This document shows, in pieces, positions 6,934-14,506 of a stretch of DNA of 21,678 nucleotides. Location: positions 1 through 21,678 of the forward strand of contig JAUXNR010000231.1 of assembly GCA_030682755.1 (NCBI GenBank), written 5' to 3'. Below the pieces are notes generated by a model. That model did not search any database. It was not told where the DNA came from and worked only from the letters and a program-made list of their open reading frames with translations. A program made the translations under genes and the position numbers. The first letter of the stretch is position 1, and each line of letters opens with the position of its first letter. The DNA comes from Flavobacterium sp. GTDB lineage: Bacteria > Bacteroidota > Bacteroidia > Flavobacteriales > Flavobacteriaceae.

Positions 6934-8205
6934 ATGAGTACTACGATTCTAAAAGTTGAAAATATTTCGAAACAATACCGGTTGGGAAAGATTGGTACAG
7001 GGACATTGTCCCATGACTTGAACCGTTGGTGGCATACAGTGCGTGGAAAGGAAGATCCGTATTTAAAGATAGGAGAATCCAATGACAGAAGTACAAAAGG
7101 AGAAAGCCAGTATGTTTGGGCGTTACAAGACATCAATTTTGAAGTAAAACAAGGTGAGGTTTTAGGAATTATTGGAAAAAATGGGGCAGGTAAATCGACT
7201 TTGCTGAAAATACTATCTCGGGTTACAGCACCAACTACGGGCACGATAAAAACCCGAGGCAGGATTGCTTCTTTATTGGAAGTTGGCACGGGTTTTCATC
7301 CAGAAATGACGGGAAGGGAAAACATTTATTTGAACGGTGCTATTTTGGGTATGACCAAAAAGGAAATCGCTTCCAAAATTGATGAAATCATAGCTTTTTC
7401 AGGATGTGAGCGTTATATCGATACACCTACAAAGCGATACAGTAGCGGTATGACCGTACGTTTGGCCTTTGCAGTAGCAGCTCATTTGGAACCTGAGATT
7501 TTGGTGGTGGATGAGGTGTTGGCTGTTGGCGATGCAGAGTTTCAGAAAAAAGCTATCGGTAAAATGCAGGATATTTCAAAAGGTGAAGGACGTACCGTGT
7601 TGTTTGTGAGTCATAATATGGCGGCGGTGAAGAGTTTGTGTACGAGGGGGTTGGTGTTGGAGTACGGGAGAGTGAAATTGATAGCAGATGTTGAAGAAGC
7701 AGTGAGTTACTACTTAGGAGGTAACGAAGGAAACGCAGCAAATCAAGTATGTTTTGAAAAGGAATATGATTTTAAGCAATTTCAATTGCATGAAATCAGT
7801 ATTTCAAATAAAAATAAAAATATAGGTGAACCAATTGTTGAAGATCAAGAGATATCATTAACCACTAAGATTACGTTTAAAAATGAGGATGCTTCAAAGT
7901 ACCATTTAACCTATCATATTATAAATGAATTAGGAGAAACAATGTTCTCCTTTTATGATAAATACAATTCAACGCAATTAAAGAAAGGATTAAATATTAT
8001 AACATGTTTAATTCCTTCTGATTTTTTACAATCAGGGGTGTTTAATTTAACATTGTTTGTAGTAGAGGATAAACGAAAATCGATTTTTAAAGGAAGTGAT
8101 ATTTTTACTTTTACAGTAGTTGATGGAGGAAGAGAATTAGGTGTATTTATGGGAAGAGAACCTGGATACATCAAGCCTCAATTTAAATGGTTGTCTGAAA
8201 ATTAA
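6934..8205 (+). CDS. wzt: Polysaccharide ABC exporter ATPase with C-terminal glycan-binding domain (Wzt-type)
   Basis: 423 residues. The nucleotide-binding domain (about 1-260) shows the Walker A motif GKNGAGKST (81-89), the ABC signature YSSGM (169-173), Walker B ILVVDEV with the catalytic D193-E194, and the switch histidine H227 in VSHNM. The roughly 40-residue insertion between the first strand and VWALQDINF is characteristic of O-antigen and teichoic-acid exporters. Residues about 270-423 form an extra beta-rich domain (e.g. QEISLTTKITFKN, FNLTLFVVED) like the Wzt C-terminal carbohydrate-binding domain. In characterised systems that domain recognises the modified non-reducing end of the chain before export. 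It pairs with Wzm. Its stop lies four bases before the aminotransferase start, so it heads the 6934-12099 gene cluster. Confidence 0.93.
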   Translation: MSTTILKVENISKQYRLGKIGTGTLSHDLNRWWHTVRGKEDPYLKIGESNDRSTKGESQYVWALQDINFEVKQGEVLGIIGKNGAGKSTLLKILSRVTAPTTGTIKTRGRIASLLEVGTGFHPEMTGRENIYLNGAILGMTKKEIASKIDEIIAFSGCERYIDTPTKRYSSGMTVRLAFAVAAHLEPEILVVDEVLAVGDAEFQKKAIGKMQDISKGEGRTVLFVSHNMAAVKSLCTRGLVLEYGRVKLIADVEEAVSYYLGGNEGNAANQVCFEKEYDFKQFQLHEISISNKNKNIGEPIVEDQEISLTTKITFKNEDASKYHLTYHIINELGETMFSFYDKYNSTQLKKGLNIITCLIPSDFLQSGVFNLTLFVVEDKRKSIFKGSDIFTFTVVDGGRELGVFMGREPGYIKPQFKWLSEN

Positions 8206-8209
8206 ACTG

Positions 8210-9286
8210 ATGATAAGCGTCACCAAAACATTTTTACCGCCTATAGAGGAATATAACATGTACGTGCAACGAGCATGGGACAATCAATGGTTGACCAATC
8301 GGGGAGAATTAGTGTTGGAATTGGAAGAATTGTTGAAAAACCATCTTAATGTTTCCAATATTGTATTGACAAACAACGGGACTGTTCCGTTGCAGATAGC
8401 TTTGAAATTACTTGCAAATAAGGGAGAAGTCATTACAACACCTTTCAGTTATGTAGCCACTGCAGCATCGATTATTTGGGAAAACTGCACACCTGTGTTT
8501 GTAGATATTCATCCCGAGTATTTAACAATTGACGAAACAAAAATAGCCGAAGCCATTACTGAAAATACAACGGTTATTTTAGCCACACATGTTTTTGGAA
8601 ATCCCTGTCATGTGGAAGCCATTGAAGCAATTGCCAACAAAAACAACTTGAAAGTGATTTATGATGCTGCTCATGCTTTTGGGGTTAATTATAAAGAAAA
8701 GTCTATTTTTGAGTTTGGAGATGTGAGTACTTGTAGTTTCCACGCTACTAAATTATTTCATACAGGTGAAGGTGGTGCCATGTTTGCCAAAGACGAATCC
8801 TTACAACACCGTTTATTTTATAGCCATAATTTTGGACACAACGGCCCATTGGCGTTTCATGGTTTGGGTATCAATGGGAAACTATCTGAATTACAAGCAG
8901 CCATGGGGTTAGCGGTTTTGCCTTATATGGAAATCATTTTGGAAGCCCGAAAAAAAGTTGTGGACTACTATAATAAATATCTTAATTTTTCTAAACTGAA
9001 ACGACTAAGGATAAGAACTTCTACTGATTGGAACTATAGTTATTATCCAATCATTTTTGAATCAGAAGAAGATTTGTTAAGCGTAGAACAACAATTGAAA
9101 GAATACCAAATTATACCCAGACGATATTTTTATCCTTCGTTAAATACGTTGGAATTTTCACCCGGAAAGAAAATGCCTGTTTCTGAACAAGTGGCTTCTT
9201 GTGTACTTTGTTTGCCATTATTCGTAGGATTAGAAACAGCTGATTTAGAAAAAATTGTAACCCTAATTAATCAGCGAGTATGTTAG
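8210..9286 (+). CDS. DegT/DnrJ/EryC1/StrS sugar aminotransferase (VioA/WecE-like)
   Basis: 358 residues, PLP-dependent. It should transfer an amino group from glutamate to the 4-keto group of a nucleotide-activated 4-keto-6-deoxyhexose. The PLP aspartate lies in YDAAHAFG (D152) and the Schiff-base lysine in SFHATK (K181). FLPPIEEY, WLTNRGELVLELE, EVITTPFSYVATA and ATHVFGNPC match, from memory, the VioA-type enzymes that make dTDP-4-amino-4,6-dideoxyglucose; WecE (galactose isomer) and PglE types are alternatives that sequence reading cannot exclude. I chose the ATG at 8210 (MISVTKTF) over an earlier in-frame ATG at 8141, because it gives the family's normal N terminus and avoids a 65-base overlap with wzt. 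The 3' end overlaps the acetyltransferase start by 7 bases. Confidence 0.9.
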   Translation: MISVTKTFLPPIEEYNMYVQRAWDNQWLTNRGELVLELEELLKNHLNVSNIVLTNNGTVPLQIALKLLANKGEVITTPFSYVATAASIIWENCTPVFVDIHPEYLTIDETKIAEAITENTTVILATHVFGNPCHVEAIEAIANKNNLKVIYDAAHAFGVNYKEKSIFEFGDVSTCSFHATKLFHTGEGGAMFAKDESLQHRLFYSHNFGHNGPLAFHGLGINGKLSELQAAMGLAVLPYMEIILEARKKVVDYYNKYLNFSKLKRLRIRTSTDWNYSYYPIIFESEEDLLSVEQQLKEYQIIPRRYFYPSLNTLEFSPGKKMPVSEQVASCVLCLPLFVGLETADLEKIVTLINQRVC

Positions 9287-9930
9287 TGATAGGTGCCAAA
9301 GGATTTGCCAAAGAAGTATTAGAAGTGCTCCATGATTTAAACGAATTGGAAAATTTGACTTTTTATGATGATGTGTCTAACAATGTTTCGGATTTATTAT
9401 ACAATCAATTTCCGGTTTTGAAATCTTATACCGAAGCAGAAAAATATTTTCAAAAAGTCGATAACCGATTTACAATTGGTATCGGTAATCCGATTTTGCG
9501 AAAGAAAATGGCTGAAGTGTTTGAACAATTGGGAGGAGAATTAACTTCAGTTATTAGCCCATTGGCTAAAATTGGACACTATGGAAATAAAATAGGTTAT
9601 GGAAGTCTTGTCATGCCCGGTGTAATAATAACGAATGATATTATTTTGAATAAAGGAGTTTTGATTAATTTAAATTGTACGATTGGTCATGACTGTACAA
9701 TTGGTTCGTTTGTAGAAATGTCACCCGGCACACATATTTCCGGTAATTGTAACATAGGTGATTATTGTGTGTTTGGAACAAATAGTACATTGTTACCTAA
9801 ACTAACAATAGGAAAAAATGTAATCGTCGCTGCTGGTGCTGTTGTAACCAAAGATGTGCCTGATAACTGCATGGTAGCAGGAGTTCCTGCGGAAATTAAA
9901 AAAAAAATTAATCCTATCGATAATGAATAA
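9280..9930 (+). CDS. NeuD/PglD/VioB-family sugar O/N-acetyltransferase
   Basis: 216 residues, a typical length. The N-terminal Rossmann-like half begins MLVIGAKGFAKEVLEVL. The C-terminal half is a left-handed beta-helix built of hexapeptide repeats (IGHYGNKIGYGSLVMPGVII, CTIGHDCTIGSFVEMSPG, IGDYCVFGTNS, IGKNVIVAAGAVVTKDVPDN). The likely catalytic histidine is H137 in IGHDC. The family uses acetyl-CoA to acetylate amino groups of UDP/dTDP-4-amino sugars (PglD, VioB) or hydroxyls of sialic acid (NeuD). The 7-base overlap with the 4-aminotransferase argues for N-acetylation of that enzyme's product. Confidence 0.88.
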   Translation: MLVIGAKGFAKEVLEVLHDLNELENLTFYDDVSNNVSDLLYNQFPVLKSYTEAEKYFQKVDNRFTIGIGNPILRKKMAEVFEQLGGELTSVISPLAKIGHYGNKIGYGSLVMPGVIITNDIILNKGVLINLNCTIGHDCTIGSFVEMSPGTHISGNCNIGDYCVFGTNSTLLPKLTIGKNVIVAAGAVVTKDVPDNCMVAGVPAEIKKKINPIDNE

Positions 9931-11159
9931 TGAAAAGTTTCAAAATAATACATGTTTTCAATGACGATAAGTTTGTTGATGTTGCTATTAAACTATTCGA
10001 AATTGCATGCCCTAATCAATCTGATTATTGGATTAATTCTAAGAATAAACAACCCTTTAAATACGTAACTTCTAAATTAGCTAAACCAATTTTTTTAAAT
10101 GAGATTCAGGATAACCAAAATTTTGTGGACTATGTAGTTTCAATGTCAAATATAGTTGTTTTCCTTCATGCGTTAGATGCCCCAAAACAATCACTTGTAA
10201 ACAGATTACCTGAAAACATTGTGAAAGTATGGTTTTTGTGGGGTTATGATTTTTATAGAAAATGGCCTCTTTTAAAAAACAACAATTTAGAATTTTACAC
10301 TAATAAGAAATTTAAAAAAAAACAATCTTTAAAACAACTGCTTATATATAACTCATTGACTTTTTATTTTTTCAAAAATAGGAAAAAGTATGGTTTTTTA
10401 ATCCCAAAAAAAGTTCAAGTAATTTTAGAGAATAATTTTAACACGGAATATTATAAAGCAGTATTAAAAATTGATGCAGTTGCACCAGTGGTGCCAACAG
10501 AATTCAATTTAGTAAAAAAAATCAACCCAAAAATAAAATTTGTCCCTTTTACATATGGCTCAATTGAGGACTTATTAGGGGAGTCCATAAATAAAAATGT
10601 AATTTTTGCGTCTAATATTTTAGTTGGCAATTCCGCAGATCCAACTAATAATCATCTAGATGTTTTCATTAAGTTGAGTAGATTGAATTTAAGAAATCGT
10701 AAAGTAGTTGTACCTTTGAGTTATGGAGGGTCAATTGAATATAGAGATCAAATAATAAGTGAAGGAAAACGGTTATTGGGACAAAATTTTTTACCTATTA
10801 CTGAATTCATGTCTTTACAAGAGTATAATAAACTCTTAATAAGTTGTGGTACACTCATTTTTAATCATGTCAGACAACAAGGAGTGGGCAATATAATTTC
10901 AATGGGTTATTTGGGTGCTAAGTTATTTATAAATGAAAAAAGTCCAGTTTATAAATTTTTTAAAAATGAAGGTATCGTTATGAATTCTATACTAGAATTG
11001 AATCAAATGAATTTAAATTCTAATCTTACAGAGAAATCTTTTCATCATAATAAGACAGTATTATATAAATTGTATTCTGAAGAAAAAAGTATAAAAAAAA
11101 TTAAAGATTTGATTGATGTTGTAGAGAGAATCTTAAATTCTAAATCCTACAATGCATAA
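9930..11159 (+). CDS. GT56 family glycosyltransferase (WecF-like 4-acetamido-4,6-dideoxyhexose transferase)
   Basis: 409 residues. The C-terminal half carries the pattern I associate with GT56: ILVGNSADPTNNHLDVF (from about residue 231), VVVPLSYGGSIEYRDQI, LLGQNFLPITEFMSLQEY and IFNHVRQQGVGNIISMGY. The reference member, E. coli WecF, transfers Fuc4NAc from dTDP-Fuc4NAc onto lipid-linked enterobacterial common antigen precursor at the cytoplasmic membrane face. Here the gene follows an aminotransferase and an acetyltransferase that would make exactly that class of donor, and its ATG overlaps the acetyltransferase stop by one base. The protein is about 50 residues longer than WecF, mostly in a lysine- and asparagine-rich middle part. 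The gene is markedly AT-rich (bases 10261-10320 contain 11 G/C of 60), unlike its neighbours. Donor epimer (gluco or galacto) and acceptor are unknown. Confidence 0.82.
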   Translation: MKSFKIIHVFNDDKFVDVAIKLFEIACPNQSDYWINSKNKQPFKYVTSKLAKPIFLNEIQDNQNFVDYVVSMSNIVVFLHALDAPKQSLVNRLPENIVKVWFLWGYDFYRKWPLLKNNNLEFYTNKKFKKKQSLKQLLIYNSLTFYFFKNRKKYGFLIPKKVQVILENNFNTEYYKAVLKIDAVAPVVPTEFNLVKKINPKIKFVPFTYGSIEDLLGESINKNVIFASNILVGNSADPTNNHLDVFIKLSRLNLRNRKVVVPLSYGGSIEYRDQIISEGKRLLGQNFLPITEFMSLQEYNKLLISCGTLIFNHVRQQGVGNIISMGYLGAKLFINEKSPVYKFFKNEGIVMNSILELNQMNLNSNLTEKSFHHNKTVLYKLYSEEKSIKKIKDLIDVVERILNSKSYNA

Positions 11160-12099
11160 GCCTTTAATCTCCATTATCATTCCCACATATAACCGAGCTC
11201 ATTTGATTGGTGCCACTTTGGATAGTGTTTTGGCACAAACCTATACGAACTGGGAATGTATTATTGTGGATGATGAGAGTACGGATGCTACTGCAGAACG
11301 GCTCATGCATTACGTTAACAAGGATTCCAGATTTCAATTTTTAGTTAGACCGGATTCCCGTAAAAAGGGTTCAGCCGCCAGTAGAAACATTGGTTTTGAA
11401 GCCAGTAAAGGGGATTTAATTTATTGGTTGGACAGTGATGATTTGTTAGTTCCCAATGCTTTTGAAACGTATATTCAAGCCATGACTGATGAGTGTGACG
11501 CTGTTGTAGCTCTTGTGACGCAAACTGATTTGAAAACCGGTAAAGTACTTCAAACCAATACTATTCAAAGCACCTCTTTGCTGGAGGACTATTATGCCGG
11601 CCTTGTAACTTTTTATGTTTGTGGTCCGCTTTGGAAACGAACCTTCTTGGAAAAGCAACAACAATTGTTTGACGAATCGCTGTCTATTTTAATTGATTGG
11701 GATTTTACAATGCGACTGTTGTATCAACATCCGAATTTGATTTATTTAGAAGAATCTTTGGTGTATTACAGACAACATGAAGGTTCTTTGAAAACCAATA
11801 TTATTCAGTTGAATCTGGAAAAACTTGAAGCTGCTTTTGACCTTAGAAAAAGACACTTGACTTTTATAAAAGATAGAAAGCTCGGAAAAGTAAGGGTGTT
11901 TAGAGCCCATTTACGAGATTTGTATCTTCAGATTTTACGTTTTTCTTTGAGTCAAAAAAATCCAACGATACAAAAGAACTATTTTAGAAAAGTGATTAAA
12001 GAAGATGTGAAGCTTTTGGACGGAGTTCATTTGATACGGACTATTTTGGGTTATTTGGCCTATAGGTTTGTAGGTAAGGGTTATCGATGGTTACGGTAA
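11152..12099 (+). CDS. GT2 family glycosyltransferase
   Basis: 315 residues with a GT-A fold. It starts PLISIIIPTYNRAHLIGATL, followed by the nucleotide-binding VDDESTDAT and the metal-binding DSDD motif at residues 94-97. An acidic catalytic-base region lies in LIDWDFTMRLL. The C-terminal 90 residues are basic and helical (FIKDRKLGKVRVFR) and may bind membrane or lipid-linked acceptor. Sugar specificity cannot be read. The start ATG overlaps the preceding stop by 8 bases. Its N-terminal half is a close paralogue of the GT2 at 13505 (shared NRAHLIG-TLDS and QTYTNWECI-VDD) while the C-terminal halves differ. It is the last gene before a repeat-bearing gap. Confidence 0.9.
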   Translation: MHKPLISIIIPTYNRAHLIGATLDSVLAQTYTNWECIIVDDESTDATAERLMHYVNKDSRFQFLVRPDSRKKGSAASRNIGFEASKGDLIYWLDSDDLLVPNAFETYIQAMTDECDAVVALVTQTDLKTGKVLQTNTIQSTSLLEDYYAGLVTFYVCGPLWKRTFLEKQQQLFDESLSILIDWDFTMRLLYQHPNLIYLEESLVYYRQHEGSLKTNIIQLNLEKLEAAFDLRKRHLTFIKDRKLGKVRVFRAHLRDLYLQILRFSLSQKNPTIQKNYFRKVIKEDVKLLDGVHLIRTILGYLAYRFVGKGYRWLR

Positions 12100-12107
12100 G
12101 AAGTTGT

Positions 12108-12149
12108 GAATTGCGAATTATCAATTTGGAATTAAAATTTTGAAATTTC
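12108..12149. repeat. Degenerate 7-base tandem repeat, 6 units (GAATTNN)
   Basis: Six heptamers in register just after the GT2 stop: GAATTGC, GAATTAT, CAATTTG, GAATTAA, AATTTTG, AAATTTC. The AATT/ATTT core is AT-rich and partly palindromic, so chance contributes more here than in the other arrays. Confidence 0.45.
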
Positions 12150-12182
12150 TTTTGCAACAGATATGGAACCTGTAAATTTATA

Positions 12183-12250
12183 CCTTAGAACCTTAGAACC
12201 TTAGAACCTTAGAGCCTCAGTCCCTTAGCACCTAAATCCTCATCACCTCA
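12183..12250. repeat. Degenerate 8-base tandem repeat, about 8 units (CCTTAGAA)
   Basis: CCTTAGAA three times exactly, then CCTTAGAG, CCTCAGTC, CCTTAGCA, CCTAAATC and CTCATCAC, all in register. Read on the other strand the units have the YTRAG core (CTAAGG, CTGAGG), so it is the inverted form of the arrays at 517-556 and 20925-20956. It fills most of the 174-base gap between the GT2 and GT4 genes. Confidence 0.75.
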
Positions 12251-12273
12251 AAAAAAATCACTAAGTTTACTTC

Positions 12274-13515
12274 ATGGAGCCACTTCGCATTTTATATGTT
12301 GTAACTACCTTTCCGAGCGTGACGGAGACGTTTATTGCTACGCAGATTGCTGATATGATAGACAGGGGGCATGATTGTACAATATTTTCCTATAATTCGA
12401 GTGCAGATGCTGTTGTGCATCAATTGGTGAACGATTATGGTTTGGAGAAACACACCGTAACGCATTTTAAAAATGAGAAGTCGAAGTGGGGAATTCTGGA
12501 AGGTATGTTTCTGTTTTTTTGGAAGCATGCTTTCGAATTAAATTACAAGTTACTTTTTTCATTAATGATTCCTTTCTCGGGTTCGAAGAAGGCTGTTCTT
12601 CGGAAAGCGTATTGGGACATGCCTGTTTTTTTACTACACCGAAAGTATGATGTGGTTCATTGTCATTTTGGTTTTAACGGTGTAAAAGTAGCCCGACTAA
12701 AAAAACTCGGCATTCTTACTGAAGAGCGTTGTTTTGTTTCTTTTCACGGCTCTGATTTGACGCCGTCAAAAGTGGTGGAGTATCGCGAGGTATATGCTGA
12801 TTTGTTCACACACTTTGATGGGTTTACTGTCAATACGCCTTATTTAGAAAGTATTCTTAAGCGTGTCCATCCTAATTTGAAAAATGTACAGATTTTGCCG
12901 GTTGGTTTCCACGAAGCCTATTTGAAACCGTATTTAGATTTGCCAAAATCAGACTGTTTTACGCTTGTTTATTGCGGAAGGTTGATGGCTTTAAAAGGAC
13001 CGGATAGAGCTTTAGCTATCCTAGCCGCTTTGGTACAACAAGGTGTTACGGATATTCAACTCTTGATGATAGGAGAAGGCGAGGAGGAGCTGAATTTAAA
13101 AGCTCAAGCCCTGCAATTAGGGATTGAGAGACACATACAATGGTTGGGGGCTTTATCGCAAGAAGTTGTTTTTGGCTACATGAGTGCTGCATCAGTATTT
13201 ATTTATTCAGGCAGAACGGAAGAAAATACAGGCCGAGCCGAAACCCAAGGATTGGTGATTCAAGAGGCACAGTATTTTAAAGTACCTGTGGTAGTGGCAG
13301 ATGTGGGAGGCGTGAAGTATGGTTTGCAAGATACTGAGACAGGGTTTTTAATTGCTGAAAATAATTTGGAGGCTTTTGTGGAAAAAGTACTATTTTTATA
13401 CCAAAACCCTATGGTAAGAAATGAGATGGGAGCAAAAGGGCATCAATGGGTTCAAGAACAATACACCATTCAAAAATTAGGTGACACTTTAGTCGCTATG
13501 TATTATGGAAGTTGA
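12274..13515 (+). CDS. GT4 family glycosyltransferase (WcaL-like)
   Basis: 413 residues with a GT-B fold. The N-terminal domain begins RILYVVTTFPSVTETFIATQ, a pattern seen in WcaL/AmsK-type exopolysaccharide transferases, and contains VHCHFGFNG and FHGSDLT. The C-terminal nucleotide-sugar domain has CGRLMALKGPDRAL, LMIGEGEEE, and the catalytic/donor-binding E-x7-E (E323 and E331) within RAETQGLVIQE. It ends with the usual VPVVVADVGG and TGFLI. It acts in the cytoplasm as a retaining transferase; the sugar is not predictable. It starts a new cluster after a 174-base gap. A weak TAAGTTTA (12262-12269) lies only five bases before the ATG, too close for a normal promoter. It overlaps the next gene by 11 bases. 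Confidence 0.9.
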   Translation: MEPLRILYVVTTFPSVTETFIATQIADMIDRGHDCTIFSYNSSADAVVHQLVNDYGLEKHTVTHFKNEKSKWGILEGMFLFFWKHAFELNYKLLFSLMIPFSGSKKAVLRKAYWDMPVFLLHRKYDVVHCHFGFNGVKVARLKKLGILTEERCFVSFHGSDLTPSKVVEYREVYADLFTHFDGFTVNTPYLESILKRVHPNLKNVQILPVGFHEAYLKPYLDLPKSDCFTLVYCGRLMALKGPDRALAILAALVQQGVTDIQLLMIGEGEEELNLKAQALQLGIERHIQWLGALSQEVVFGYMSAASVFIYSGRTEENTGRAETQGLVIQEAQYFKVPVVVADVGGVKYGLQDTETGFLIAENNLEAFVEKVLFLYQNPMVRNEMGAKGHQWVQEQYTIQKLGDTLVAMYYGS

Positions 13516-14488
13516 CTTGCATTCACAACTATTGCCGGAAGAAACCCCATTGGTATCTATCATTATGCCTGTCTTTAATCGTGCTCATTTAATAGGTGAA
13601 ACTTTAGATAGTATTAGTACTCAAACCTACACCAATTGGGAATGTATTGTTGTGGACGATGGAAGCACAGATGATACGGATACTGTAGTTGGAAAGTATG
13701 TGCTCAAAGATGCTCGTTTTAAGTATTATCATCGACCAGTTGATCGACCCAAAGGAGCTAACGCATGCAGGAATTATGGTTTTGAAAGGAGTAATGGGGA
13801 GTATGTAAATTGGTTTGATAGTGATGATTTGATGAAAAAAAACTTTATTTTAAAAAAAGTTTTTTTACTTAAGCACCCAAATACTGATGTTGTTTTTTGT
13901 GGGTATTCTAAATTTGGAGAAACGCTCTTTAAGGATACTTTATACAATGTGTTTTTTTCAGGAGATATTATTGATGATTTAATTACTAAAAAAATTGTTT
14001 TTATTACATCGACATTTATGATTAAAAAAGCAGTTTTGCAAGACAAACGCTTTGATGAAAGTATATTGAAATCACAAGATTTAGAGTTTTTTTTTAGACT
14101 GTTTAGTTCAAACCCGAAAATTACTATTTCTAATATTCCGGAGGAATTATACTTAATTCGAAAGCACAGTGAATCCATAAGTGTCAAGACAACCAAGAAA
14201 GGTTATGAGTTAAAATCTAAGTTGACTGTTCACAAAAGAATTCTGCACTATTTTATTAAAAATGATAATTTTAAAGGAGCCAAAAGATATTTTTTGTTGT
14301 GTATGATTGATTTTAGACTTTTACTTTCCAATAAGAATTATTTTTATTTACTCAAAGAGACTCTTTTTTTGAAAGAGATTACAAGTATTCAAAAAATACA
14401 GATTATGCTTTATATTATGTATGCCATTTTATCTGGAAAAGTGATTGAAATTGAAAAAAAAATAAAATTAATAAGAAGTACGGATTAA
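13505..14488 (+). CDS. GT2 family glycosyltransferase with AT-rich 3' half
   Basis: 327 residues. The GT-A domain shows PLVSIIMPVFNRAHLIGETL, VDDGSTDDT, the DSDD metal motif at residues 105-108 and an acidic SQDLEFFFRLF. The N-terminal approximately 115 residues closely resemble the GT2 at 11152; beyond that the protein diverges and becomes lysine- and phenylalanine-rich. The DNA changes with it: bases 13741-13800 have 27 G/C of 60, bases 13981-14040 only 12 of 60. This suggests a fusion or recombination point shortly after the DSDD codons, though a constraint-free C-terminal region drifting to AT is an alternative. It starts inside the end of the GT4 gene (11-base overlap). Specificity is unknown. 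Confidence 0.88.
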   Translation: MEVDLHSQLLPEETPLVSIIMPVFNRAHLIGETLDSISTQTYTNWECIVVDDGSTDDTDTVVGKYVLKDARFKYYHRPVDRPKGANACRNYGFERSNGEYVNWFDSDDLMKKNFILKKVFLLKHPNTDVVFCGYSKFGETLFKDTLYNVFFSGDIIDDLITKKIVFITSTFMIKKAVLQDKRFDESILKSQDLEFFFRLFSSNPKITISNIPEELYLIRKHSESISVKTTKKGYELKSKLTVHKRILHYFIKNDNFKGAKRYFLLCMIDFRLLLSNKNYFYLLKETLFLKEITSIQKIQIMLYIMYAILSGKVIEIEKKIKLIRSTD

Positions 14489-14506
14489 AAATACTATATA
14501 AATACT

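Noticed and set aside
6894..7289. 131-codon minus-strand frame over the start of wzt
   Set aside because: It is a shadow of the highly conserved ATPase domain on the other strand, whose motifs fix the coding frame.
8141..8209. N-terminal extension of the aminotransferase
   Set aside because: The extra 23 residues fall inside the end of wzt and do not resemble the family N terminus; the ATG at 8210 gives MISVTKTFLPP as expected.
12183..12250. Possible CRISPR array because of direct repeats
   Set aside because: Units are 8 bases with no unique spacers and no cas genes nearby; this is a short tandem repeat, not CRISPR.
13774..14196. 140-codon minus-strand frame within the GT2 gene
   Set aside because: It lies wholly inside the 3' half of a transferase gene whose own frame continues without a break; the K/F-rich forward codons give an artificial S/L/K-rich reverse frame.
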